From Camellia lanceoleosa (Eukaryota; Streptophyta; Magnoliopsida; Ericales; Theaceae): a DNA stretch of 64,000 bases. Of the stretch, positions 46,900 to 58,005 are shown one piece after another. The position numbers and the translations under genes are program-made. The notes beneath the pieces are model-generated. The model was not told the origin of the DNA and did not search any database. It was given only the letters and a program-made list of their open reading frames with translations. Within the stretch, counting starts at the first letter, position 1; the number at the start of each line of letters is the position of its first letter. The stretch is taken from contig CM045762.1 of the NCBI GenBank assembly GCA_025200525.1, positions 129,817,679 to 129,881,678 of the forward strand. The letters run 5' to 3'.

Positions 46900-47443
46900 C
46901 GATGGCACTTCAAACAGACATAGAGCCGGGCTAGGCATAGTTTTGGTCTCGCTAGATAGATTGACCATTAAACATTCTATCATGCTTGGGTTTCTAGCGT
47001 CAAACAATGAAGCTGAGTACGAAGCGCTGCTAGCCAGACTGAAAAGCGTGCTCCAATTGCAAGCATCTGAGCTAATGGTCTACAACGACTCCCAACTCGT
47101 TGTAAACCAAGTGTTTGGAGAATATGAAGTCAAATATGACAAAATGGCCAAATGCCAATCTCTGGTGAGAGAACGGATCAAGAAGTTTCAAACCATATGA
47201 GTCCAACAAATTGGCCGAGAAAGCAATAGCCGGGCAAACGAGTTGGCCTGTCTGGCTTCCATGGTTGACAAATCAATCCCCTGCCCTCTCCTAATTGAAC
47301 TCTTTCCTAGACCGAATATAGAAAAACCAGAGAAAACCGAAGACCTTTGCGCCAAGCTAGGTCCTTCTTGGATGGACCCCATCGTTCTGTTTCCGAAAGA
47401 AAGAATCTTGCCGACTGACAAAAAAGAGGCACACAAAGTCTAG
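46900..47443 (+). pseudogene. extra (archaeal-type) RNase H of the Tat element
   Basis: '[20 protein letters not shown]', [40 protein letters not shown] and RESNSRANELACLASM match the additional RNase H domain that distinguishes Tat-lineage elements from other plant gypsy groups. One TGA interrupts it at about 47198. It sits between RNase H and integrase as expected. Confidence 0.88.
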
Positions 47444-48607
47444 GTGAAGTCTGTGCGGTTTTGGCTCTCTCCGTCTGGTGCTTTGTATAAAAAGTCTTTC
47501 ACAGGACCTTACTTGAAATACGTCCATCCAAACAAAGTTGAAGCCTTTCTATTTGAAATCCACGAAGGAATGTGCGACAGCCATATCGAGGGAAGATCTC
47601 TGGCCTACTGCGCTATCTTTCAAGGGTATTGGTGGCCATGTATACAGGCCGATACCTAGAAGTATGTGAGGAAATGCGAAAAATGCTAGAAATTTTCCCA
47701 CCAGATTCACCAACCGGCCAAGGAGCTTCTTCTTCTCACAAGTCCTTGGCCGTTCACAATGTGGGGGCTTGACATAGTGGGCCCACTCCCTACCGCACCA
47801 GGCAACTGTAAATTCTTTATCACAGCGACAGACTACTTCACTAAGTGGGTCGAAACTGAGCCCTTTGCAATAATAAAAGAGAAGGATGTGAAGAAGTTTG
47901 TCTGGTAGAATATAATTACGCAATTTGGAGTCCCTAAGGCTCTGATCTCCAACAATGGCACCCAATTTGATGGAAGATTGTTCAGAGGATTCTACGAAGA
48001 GCTGAGGATAGAATTCTACAACTCGACACCAGCCTATTCCCAATCGAATAGCCAACCCAAGGCGTCAAGCAAGACTAGTTTGGATGGGTTAAAGAAAAGG
48101 CTGGGAAAGGCCAAGGGAAAGTGGACCGAAGAGCTTCCAAACGTCCTCTGGGCCTACCGAATGAGGCCAAGATGCTCAACCGGAGAGACACCTTTCGCTT
48201 TGGCATATGGCATGGAGGTAGTCATCCCACTAGAGATTAGTATGCCCACCATCCATAGTGAAAATTTTGAGCCATAATTAAACGCCGAAGCCATCACCCT
48301 AGAGTTGGACCATGCAGAAGAACGCCGGAAAAAGGCACTGATCCATGTCACAACATACCAACAAGAATTGTCCAAGAAGTATAACAAAACAGTTCACCCC
48401 AGACGATTCAAGGTTGGGGATTGGGTTCTGAGAAAGGTGATGGGCAAAACTCTAGTGTCAGACGAAGGGAATCTAGGGGCAAACTTGGAAGGACCTTACA
48501 AGATAACCGGTCTGGCGGGCAAAGGGGCATATCGTCTTAAAGATTTGGACAGCCAAGCCATACCTCGGGCATGGAATGCAGCCAACTTAAAATTGTATTA
48601 CTTTTAG
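47444..48607 (+). pseudogene. Tat integrase (decayed)
   Basis: Integrase inserts element DNA into the chromosome. The N-terminal H-H-C-C finger is visible (EIHEGMCDSHIEGRSLAY ... KYVRKCEKC). The core has 'WGLDIVGPLPTAPGN' (first Asp), then 'ALISNNGTQFDGRLF', where the second catalytic Asp is replaced by Asn, and 'LPNVLWAYRMRPRCSTGETPF'. The C-terminus 'VGDWVLRKV...GPYKITGLAGKGAYRL' ends at 48607. Stops occur near 47657, 47687, 47909 and 48276. Confidence 0.9.
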
Positions 48608-48754
48608 TTTGCATTTTCATTGTAATTTTTGTAGAAAGCAGACATGCCCCTTCATCTTTCAATGAAATTCTTTCAGATGTGGAATTGAATGAAATTCCTA
48701 TAGTTGGAAATTTTGTCATGATTGATGATTTGAATTGAGTAAGGGGCAGCTGTC

Positions 48755-49225
48755 TCTCAGCCGAGGATATTTTACCTGGCTAAAAAAGTTGATGACTTGT
48801 TCAACTCCAGTGTTACGCCGAGATGTTTTGTCCGGCCAAAAGTGTTGAATTGATGACTTGTTCAACTCCAGTGTTTAGCCGAGGTGTTTTGCCCAGCTAA
48901 AGGAGTTGATGACTTGTTCAACTCCAAACTTTAGCCAAGGTGTTTTGCCTAGTAAAGGGGTTGATGACTTGTTCAACTCCAAATCTTTAGCCGAGATGTT
49001 TTGCTCAGCTAAAGGGATTGATGACTTGATCAACTCCAATGTCAAGTCGAGATGTCTTGTCTGGCCGAAAGAGTCGATGATTTGTTCAATTCCAAATTTT
49101 TTGCCGAGGTGTTTTTCTTGGCTAACGAAGTTAATGACCAGTTCGAATCCAAGTTTCAACTGAGGCGTTTTGCCCGGATGAAGAGGAGATTTCTTGTTCA
49201 ACTCATGATTTATGGCCGAGATATC
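48755..49225 (+). repeat. about 57-bp tandem repeats after integrase
   Basis: Seven to eight imperfect units of 'GTTGATGACTTGTTCAACTCC' plus 'TTTAGCCGAGGTGTTTTGCC' recur about every 55-61 bases (48790, 48850, 48907, 48961, 49017, 49074, 49130). The array lies between the pol end and the antisense gene. Confidence 0.85.
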
Positions 49226-49408
49226 TACCTAGTAAAATGAATGGATGCATTGTTCAAGAATATTACATAGTTGTAAAGAAAGAAACGATGTAATTGCAAG
49301 AGACTAAAGTTGTAAAAAAAATTCATTGATTGAGGTTGCAAAGTACAAGAGTTGGGGCTAGCAGCCCGGTTACAAAAGTTCAAACCAAAAAGACAGAAAA
49401 TAAAAAGA

Positions 49409-51326
49409 CTAGACTAAAGGAAAAACATTGGCAAATTCGTCTCCGCCCCTAGTGGTGGCCTCCAGGTCTACTACGGTGTTTGCATCACCACGCTCCTTTT
49501 GGTCGATTTTGTCCTGACCACCCTCTTCCTCGGCCTCAGCCTTGGCCTCTGCCTCCTCTTGCAAAGAATTGAAAACATCGTTGGCATAAGGCACCATATA
49601 GCCCTGCAGGAAGGCAAGGGACTGAGAGGTAAACACCTCGGTCTTGGGTCCTTGGCCGAGCTTCTCACAAGCCGCCTTCTAACCAAACTTAAAGAATATG
49701 TCTTGGGTGGCCTCGGCTTGCTTAGTGTAGCTCTCCTCGGCCTCTTTGAAGCCTAGGTTGTTGGCCTCATCCACCATTTTGTCTTTTGCCTTTTTTACCT
49801 CCTCGAGCTCGACCCTCAAGGCATCTCTCTCTTACTTGGCTATACCGAGTTGCCCAAGAAGTCGAGCATTGTCAGCGTTGGCAATTTCCAGCAAAGCCTT
49901 AGCTTGGCCCAATTCGGCCGAGACATTCTTGCCAGCAGCGTTTAGCTCAGTCACTTTTTGCCGCAAGCTGACAAAGTAGTCCATGATGAAATGGGTCTTT
50001 TGAATGGACTACAAAGTAAAAGCTAAAAGAAGGTTAGCTCGAGCAAACAACAAACCGAGCAAACAATTGGAAAAACTTTGAATTTGAAGCTCTTACCCTC
50101 ATCATTGATTTCACTGCAGACTTGACAAGCCGGTTATCAGGAACGTGCTCGGTCCCTATCATGTCCTCTAGTAGAAGTAAGGACTTGGAAAGATCGAAGG
50201 CAAGGAGATGTTCCTTGTCTCCCTTTACAAAAATATTGGCCGGGTTAGGGCTTCCTTGGGACTTCAACCTCGGTTGCCAGGCTGGAACCGGCTTAACTTT
50301 GGTTGCCGCATGCTCGGCATTGAGTTCGGCTTCTAACTCAACTTAGGGATCAGCCGACTTGGCCCGCTTACCAGTACGGGTAATCACGGTCGTGGAGGCC
50401 AGGGTAATCACGGTCCCTAAACTCTTGCCAATTGATATAGCAGGAGGAGGGTTGCTCGGTAGTTCGGTAGAAGTGGCAGTGATGAGGTTCTTAATTCGAC
50501 TTTTTTTTTTTTCCATTTCTTGCTGCTTGGTCGAGCGGATGAGGGGAATGTCTGGAAGTGTTGGGTCAGGAGGTGGATAATGTGCCCAAACAAAATCAGT
50601 GACCTTGCTCTTGCGAGGAGCTGAATAATGGTAGCTCGGCAAGTAACTGAGAAGTTCGGGGAAATCTCGGTGCCTATATCTCAACGTGGCCCTGATCACC
50701 TCTTCGTTCGGATACTGAAAATTGACTTGTAACTCTTCGATAGCTACAAAAGGAAGGTAATTAGCTCGGCACAATTAATATTGATAAAATCAACTAGTTA
50801 GAAAGATCGGCTTACAAGAAGAACCGAAGTCCTTACTGATGTACCAACCAGGCACGTCAGCTATCTCATAGTTACCGGACACCCAAAAGAAATCATCATC
50901 ATGCATGTCCTTGTCCGACGTGCCGGTCACTAATCGTTTTCTGCTCGGTTGTATTTTCAAATAATAGTTGTAACCGTCTTTTGTTCGACCGAGAGTGTAT
51001 TGACTCAGTATCTCGGCCAGACCCTATCGTAATCCTAGACGGTTGTTCAGCTTGGCCACCCCATTTATGATCATAAAAGTGTTTGTGGACACTTGTGTGG
51101 GGGCTAGGCTGATGTGTCTCAAAAACTTGCACATTAGGGGTTGCACCGGAAAGCGCAACCCTCCTTTAACTATACTCAGCACGATGAAGGGACAGGACTC
51201 CGACCTACCCCATGGGTTTATGTTCTCCTTGCCAAGCTCCAAATGCACATCGGTCGGGATGCATTATTCTTCTCGGAACGCGGCTAGTGCGCCCGGTGTG
51301 TTAACAAGGAAGAGATAGCGCCCCAT
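49409..51326 (-). pseudogene. antisense gene of the second Tat element (gypsy-type transposon domain, coiled coil)
   Basis: The exons on the minus strand are 51326-50816, about 50742-50097 and 50008-49409, with GT-AG introns. Exon 1 reads GGLRFPVQPLMCKFLRHISL and APTQVSTNTFMIINGVAKLN, resembling the 'putative gypsy type transposon' (Transposase_28) family, then FFWVSGNYEIADVPGWYISK. Exon 2 is basic and Pro-rich, then 'NPANIFVKGDKEHLLAFDL'. Exon 3 is a coiled coil (LGQAKALLEIANADNARLLGQ, ERDALRVELEEVKKAKDKM) ending in an acidic Glu/Ala-rich tail. In-frame stops near 51264, 51017, 50345, 49835 and 49680 disable it. Its function is unknown. It is not PMD, unlike the antisense gene of the first Tat element. 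Confidence 0.72.
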
Positions 51327-52917
51327 GGGAGGCCGTCTTGTTTAGCGCGACAGTATTAAGTTGGAAAAGTTTTGCACCGTGGTTGCTCGGTCTTTGAGAG
51401 CCTTGGTGTTGGTGTGCCTGGTTCCCTAAGATTCTGCAGTTAAAAACCATGTGTGAATGGCAGCGCGATAGCGCATGTGGGCTTGATGTTAGCTCGATTA
51501 CTTTGGTAGGTCCTAGCTCGGTCGCGTGAGCGAACCAGATATTAGTCCGGTCGTGCGACCTCGTACACTAGGTAGCCCGGTTTTCTACCCCAATCCCACA
51601 AACAACGAATTTTCCCGGATGCCTAATGTTTTTAGATCAAAAAGGCGCTTTAAGCCTGACCAAGCCCAGATCTGCACCTGTTCATCACTGGAGATGACAA
51701 ACAGTGTGGAAACTGGGGGCACGAGATCTTTTCAATATAAAAAATAATGCTAAACCCTAACCCTATTCAATTTTTTGCGATGTTTGGGATACTTAAATCC
51801 TATTCAATGTATGAATATGTACGGTAAAGTTCAAAGAACACGAAGGAAAGGAAAATGCCACAGAGGAATGTGAAGAACCCACTTGGTCAAAGCTTTGATT
51901 GATGTTGCAATCAGAGAAACGCACCCCCAACGACAATGGGGACAGCGAAGTCGAATTCACCAGGGAAATGCTTCGATCAGGGAAAGAATTGTAGAAAATG
52001 AGGAGTGGGGTACACTGTAGCGCTAGAGTATCTAGGAAGATGATGATGAATCGTGAAAGTGAAGGGTTTACAAGAATGAAGAGTTATACATACAGAATGG
52101 GAGGGGGCGCCAAAGTTTGAATCTGAGGAGACATTGTGGGACAGCTGGGTTCGCTGCATGAGACCAATAGACGAGCGACACGTGTGGTTAAACTAGGGTC
52201 AATATTGAAAAGACAGATTGGACAGACCAATCGTCGACTGAGCAGGTTGTGAGAACGAGCGCGACTATTAGCACAGTTGATTTAATTGATCGATTGGGGA
52301 ACCTGGATAATCGAGCATTGAACGGAGCAGTCAGTAATCGAGCAAGGGAATAAGCTCGGCTAATGAATGTAATCCCAGTCATGCTAGCACAGATGGAATT
52401 AAGGGACAATTGAGAGGGATATTTATGAGCCAGCAATGGGTCGAGCTAGTTTGGTCATTAGCTGAGATCTTTACTCAGTCAGACGTTAGGTGCACATTGG
52501 ACTAGAGATTGAGTCCAGTCAAGTTGTGACAGCTTTGGGCCACTGCCCCGACGAAGATGTGCGTTCAACTGAGTTGGAGAGAATTTGTCCTCAAAAAACC
52601 AGTTTCTGCCGAGCAGGAGGTCGGTTATAAATGTGGAGCCCGATTGGGCCCACGTTAAGGCCTGACAGATGATGCCTAACAGGTAGCACGACCCCAATGG
52701 AAGGGGAAACCGAGAAGGCGAGTATAGCTCGGTTAGAAGAGCTAGGCGGCATGGAGAAACCGCAAAAAGAAGATTCTGCCATCCATATGCATCAATATCG
52801 TTTGGCGGTTTTGTCATTTGGTGTTTAGCTGTATTAGCGCTGACACGTGGGAGAATGTGAGATGAGAACATGCCCACGCGTCAGAAGGAGGATAGATAGA
52901 GGGGCGCACACAAAAAC

Positions 52918-52925
52918 TATATAAA
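52918..52925 (+). promoter_or_regulatory. TATA box in the presumed LTR
   Basis: TATATAAA lies 68 bases before the (CT)n tract that would fall in the transcript leader. Confidence 0.5.
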
Positions 52926-52989
52926 TGGTGTTGCACCTTCATATAAAGGTCTGGAAAAATCTGGTGATTAGAGCTCACCTACCACTTTG

Positions 52990-52992
<3 letters not shown>

Positions 52993-53038
<46 letters not shown>
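52993..53038 (+). repeat. (CT)n microsatellite
   Basis: About 23 uninterrupted TC units. Confidence 0.95.
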
Positions 53039-53041
<3 letters not shown>

Positions 53042-53261
53042 CTCTCTAAAGGTGCTGACTTGATTGTCAGAGGGGTTTTCCGGCAGTACACCCGCCGGGT
53101 AGCTCACCGTCGTTGTGCTCTCAGGTCATTTGGAGCGAAGTGAAGCGTGGTCACGAGGAATACGGGCAGAGACAAATATTTTCTCCCTATACAAAAACCA
53201 AATCCTTATTCAATACTTTTATTAAGTTTAGTATATGTATATTCCGAAATGCACTTACTTA

Positions 53262-53882
53262 TATTCTTGTTGATTTCTTTAAACCCTAATCTCATTTCAA
53301 CGTTGACAAGACTTTCATTCGTTTTATTTACAAAATAATTTCTCTTTGTATGATTTTTGTGCTTCTTGTAATACTAGAAGATTTAATTTTGCAGTAAAGA
53401 AATATATTATATGTTCCTCATAATTCCTCTACGAAAGAATTATTATCAATTGAGTTAGACCCACGTAATTAATAAAATATATACTTTTTATTAATCTCTA
53501 TTCAATTCTCCATGTACTAATCTACGTTAAAAAAATTACCTTTCTCATAATTTTATAAAATTTAATCTCAAATCTATTTATTTTATTTAAACAAAACATA
53601 GTTATTTATGAAATTCTCATCTTTTATTATTTTTAATTATATTTTTGGCTCTTCTCCACAAACTTACACAATTATTAGCAACATTATGCAGGAGAAAATA
53701 GACACAAATTAAAGATTTTGACAATATTTTAGATACATTTTAATTGTGATAGGATTACACCTAAAATGAACTTTAACTGTACAATAAATTTTTTATTTTT
53801 ATTTTATTTTATCTTCTTTATGATCTATTTTTTGTTAGTAACATTATTGAAAAGAGAAGAGAACTAAAGTCTGCTTAGATAA
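53262..53882. repeat. dispersed 1.3-kb block, copy B, part 1
   Basis: This matches 15168-15795 from 'TTGATTTCTTTAAA' through 'AAGAGAAGAGAACTAAAGTCTGCTTAGATA'. It lacks most of the (TTA)n run seen in copy A and has a short extra 'CTCTACGAAAGAATTA'. It is noncoding. Part 2 is 56591-57290. Confidence 0.75.
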
Positions 53883-56590
53883 TGTTGGTAAAAATTATGT
53901 TCACTCCCAATTGACAGGATTTGAACAACAATTTAAACAAACAATTTAACAAACTGATCGAGCGATTGTGTATTTGATTCAAATTGCTTTGAAAGTACAA
54001 AGACTTCTTTACAATCAACAAGAGAGATGAGATAAACAAAATAAACAAAGAGTAATTTCGAAATGAAACTCCCAAAGTTCACAAAGTCACAAAATACAAG
54101 TTACTGACTAAATTACTCCTAAACTAAGAGAAAACTACTCCTAAATACAAGCTAATTGTTATTGTTCTGTTGTCGTCCTCTTCTGTTGCTCTTTTGCTGC
54201 CTTATAATGCGCCAAATCGCAACCATGTCTTCTTTCTTTTTATCCATTGTCCTATGATCCTTCAAATTAGCAAGCCACTTCATTCAACTGCTCAAAACTG
54301 CCTTGGCCTTCTTGAACCTTCAAACCTTCTTTGGTTCCTCATTCTGAAGAAAAACCAACTTTCTCAATGCTGCCATATGTCTCCCAAACTTGTTGAGCCA
54401 AATCGACAGGCTATCTTGCTATCTACAAGTACAAATATCCCTTGAAAACTAGCTTATCACTCCAACCACTTGCAACTGCTCCATTGCTTCTACCCAAAAA
54501 GTCAAACTTCCTTAGAATTTATTGCCATATGTTGTAAGCAACACCTTATTCCCTATCGACAGACATTTTACAAAAATAGGTGCAAATAATGCCCCCTAAC
54601 TCTTTAAGAATTAGACTTACTTGAATTCTTGAAGAGTTAAAAAATCAAAAATTAAATTAATGGCAACCCTTTCAACAAACAAACATATATAAAATATGTG
54701 GCTAGGGCCAAGAAATTTGGTGATCAAACACCACATATATGCCAAAATAGAATTATTGATAATTTGATGTAGCTGTTATTAATGATTATATGCCACATAA
54801 TTGGCAAAATCACCGCTCAATCTAAGTGAGCTACATTCGATAGTGCATATTGGAAACATTTCAAGTATGTGATGTGCAAATGGTTAACTAGAACCACCTT
54901 CCACAAACATAGTATCTTTGGACAAATACAACTATTGCAATCTTCTTTGGTCTTGTGTTTATATTTGAATAACACAATTTAGACCAAAAAACATACTTTT
55001 GCTTCATTAGTTACAACTTTGAAGATTCAAAGTCAAAAATAAAGGTCACACTCGAATAACCATTATCTAGCTTGCTTTATATAAATTTTTGGAATGTATA
55101 TTTTCCAAACAATGTTCATTCATTAACAATTTTACTAAAATTTAGTTTTGGTGTGATCTACATATCCAAAAAAAGATTTTGAATAACAAAAGCCATAGAT
55201 GACCTTAAAAACTCATACATGTTGACATCTTAAACAATGTCAAAAATTTCAAATTCATGAACATTTGATTGCTGATTTTTCCTTTCACACATTAATGGGT
55301 TGGAAATATTTTTTTGACAGCTTAAAAAATATTTCTTCCTTGTGAAATTGCCCCCTACCATGGAATCTTTATTCTCATGGCCTTTTGTTTTGTCACCTGT
55401 AACAATTCATGAATTAACTTTTTCCTCATTCAACACCCTTGAAGGCATTGGAAGAATTATTGAAAAGCTACAAATTTTGGATTTTGTAAGAATTTTCAAT
55501 GTTTCCCTCCATTGATGAATCTCGATCTCAAAATGGTCAATTTGATTATCAAGTTGACCAATCACTCTATCAAAATGATTTCGTGTTTCTAATCTCAAAT
55601 AATATGACAATGGCGCTATTGTTTGAAATGTTTGCCAATCAAGATAATCAATTTTTTATTGTAAATATAAAATTTCATTCTCATGCCAACACATTTCGTC
55701 TTCACAAAACCAAATCACTTCATCTATTTTTCTTAACATGTCATTCCATGAAAATTCACTCATTGGAACACCATGTGACTATGTTTTCATACCATATTTC
55801 AGTTCTTCTTGTACTTCATCTTGCCTTCGAATTCTTGTCATCTTTCCAAATTAGGAAGATGTCCCACCAGGCGTGCCAAAATTGTTAGTAAAAGTTATGC
55901 TCATTCCCAATCGACAAGATTTGAACAATAATTTAAAAAAATAATTGAACACACTAATCAAGCGATTGTGTATTTGATTCAAATTGCCTTGAAAGTACAA
56001 GGACTTCTTTGGGACAAATTGCAATCAACAAGAGAGATGAGATAAACAAAGTAGATAAAGAGTAATTTCGAAATGAAACTACCAAAGTTCACAAAGTTAC
56101 CAAATACAAGTTACTGATTACTCCTAAACTGAGAGAAAACTACTCCTAAATACATGCTAAGTGTTATTGTTGTGTTGTTGTCCTTTTCTCTTGCTCCTTT
56201 ATTGCCTTTATAATGCCCTAAATCTCAACCATGCCTTCTTTCTTTTTAGCCATTGTCCCATGATCCTTCAAATCAGCAAGCCACTTTCATTTAATTGCTC
56301 AAAACTGTCTTGGCTTTCTTGAACCTTCAAACCTTCTTTGGTTCCTCTTTCTGAAGCAAAACCAACTTCCTCAATGCTACCACATGTCCCCCAAAACTTG
56401 TTGAGCCAAATCGACAGACTATCTTGCCATCTATAAGTACAAACATCTCCTGAAAACTAGCACATCACTCCAACCCCCTGCTCCATTACTTCTACCCAAA
56501 AAGTCAAATTTCCTTGGAATTTATTGCCACGTGTTGTAAGCAATCATTTATTCCCTATTGATAGACATTTTACAAAAATGGGTGCAAACA
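53883..56590 (-). mobile_element. small LTR retrotransposon without recognised genes
   Basis: The LTRs are 53883-54588 and 55883-56590 (about 707 bp each), clearly related along their length. On the minus strand the LTR reads TGTTTGCACCCATTTTTG to TTTTACTAACA. The right LTR is the 5' one: next to it on the minus strand comes TTTTGGCACGCCTGGTGGGA, in primer-site position. Next to the left LTR is the purine-rich AGAGTTAGGGGGCA (54590-54603). The interior is only 1.3 kb and holds no gag or pol motif, so the element is non-autonomous. Copy A gives the empty site (CTTAGATACATTG); the flanks GATAA/AATAC look like an eroded GATAC duplication. Confidence 0.85.
54589..55882 (-). other. interior of the small LTR element
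   Basis: AT-rich, with only short frames. A 67-residue minus-strand frame at 55610-55407 includes 'RNHFDRVIGQLDNQIDHFEIEI', which could be a remnant or chance. No known domain is seen. Confidence 0.4.
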
Positions 56591-57290
56591 AATACATTGA
56601 AAGCTCCATTTTCATCTAATGTTACATCCATGTATATGTGTGTTTTTATCAGTTTTTTTTTTAAAATTTTTTTTTTCAAGCTTTGGTTTGAAGTTTTTGA
56701 TAAAGCTAGATAGGAACTTTGTCTCTCAATTTAAGAAGATGGTTCTGGTTTTGAGTTTGAGATCGCATAAGTGAGTTTTCTGGTGGTGGGCTCAAAAGTT
56801 TTCAATGGATGGTCTAATTCTTTTGACCCATGAAATCCACTAAGTGGCCCTGAAAATTTAAGTCATTCTTTTTCTAAAGTTATGTATAAATCATTCATAA
56901 AAATTCAGATTTATCCGATCATATAATTTCATCATTTGTTATTAAAAAATGGACTATTTTTAAATTGTATCTTTCATTTATTAGGGAGAAAAAAGTAATG
57001 ATAAATTTTAACATAATTAAACTAACCTTACATTTAGTTAGGCTAAAGAGACCGATACTAATGTAAATGATGTAAAGACACAAGGATAAACAAGAAAAAT
57101 ATATGCATTTTAATATAAAAGAGATAATAATATTATTTTTTTATTCATATAATTAAAAAATTATTGATGAAAATAAGGGTTAAGTGTTACATGAATTAAA
57201 ACTTTAAGGGAACTTAATGTAATTATGCCAAAATTATATGACTTGCTATATTTTTTCTAAACCTCAAGAGGAGATTGTTGTAATTTATCC
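56591..57290. repeat. dispersed 1.3-kb block, copy B, part 2
   Basis: It resumes with 'ACATTGAAAGCTCC' and matches 15792-15961, 18367-18411 and 37339-37810 in order. It therefore shows the uninterrupted state of the sites occupied in copy A by the solo LTR, the hAT-like MITE and the Tat element. Confidence 0.8.
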
Positions 57291-57299
57291 AAAAAAAAA

Positions 57300-58005
57300 A
57301 AATTAGGGTAAATTACACTAACACCTCCTAAGGTTTTTGTTTGATACAAATTCCCCCATCACATTTGAAAATTTGCATTCCCCTCCTTGAGTTTTGTAAT
57401 CTCAATACAAATTACCCTCTAAATTGCTGATATCATGCCCTAAAATTTTCTAAATGATTATTTTGTCATTTTTCCTACCATTTCTTCTTCTTATCATCAT
57501 GGCTATATTCTACAACTTTCCATCATTTAATTCCACGATGATACACAAATATAAATTTTATATAGAATTTTTAAACACAATGGCATACCTTAATGGTGAC
57601 CTTTCACTTTAAAACAAAACACCCATAAACATGATTTATATTTATGACAATATTACTATCACAACATTTTTATGATATTTTTTGTATAATTTTTTATATA
57701 TGAATATAATTTTTTATTTTTATTTCCACCATTATATCCAGATTAGATCAATTTAATCTAAACATATTTAAAAAGTATAAAATTTTAACAAAAATTTTTT
57801 TTCTTTAAAAAAATATTGAATACAACAAAATAAGATAATGTATTGAAATTTTGTATTTTTTTTATTTTATATTTGGTGAATTTAAAAAAAAAATTATCAC
57901 AAAATATTATGCTTTTTAAGTATCTAGATAAGGTGTATCTGCAAACAAAAAAAAAAATGCATAACTATTAAAAAAAATTCAGTAAAAATAAAAAAACACA
58001 AAAAA
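57300..58005. mobile_element. possible truncated Mutator-like MITE and AT-rich filler
   Basis: 'AGGGTAAATTACACTAACACC' at 57303 resembles the terminus of the foldback at 40850 (GGGCGAATTACACTAACAG). No opposite end appears before the LTR at 58006, which may have interrupted it. The rest is AT rich with no gene. Confidence 0.4.

Larger units (their letters stand above)
51327..53240 (+). mobile_element. probable 3' LTR or 3' end of the second Tat element
   Basis: A 1.9-kb noncoding stretch follows the antisense gene. It has a purine-rich 'GTGTGGAAACTGGGGGCACG' at 51704-51723 (possible polypurine tract), a TATA box TATATAAA at 52918-52925 and, downstream, a (CT)n run at 52993-53038, the layout of an LTR U3/R region. 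I found no matching second copy in the window, so the boundaries are not set. Confidence 0.45.

Noticed and set aside
48738..48753. Polypurine tract AGTAAGGGGCAGC and LTR start TGTCTCTC after integrase
   Set aside because: The sequence after it is the 57-bp array and then the antisense gene, not a recognisable LTR, and no second copy of that start is found.
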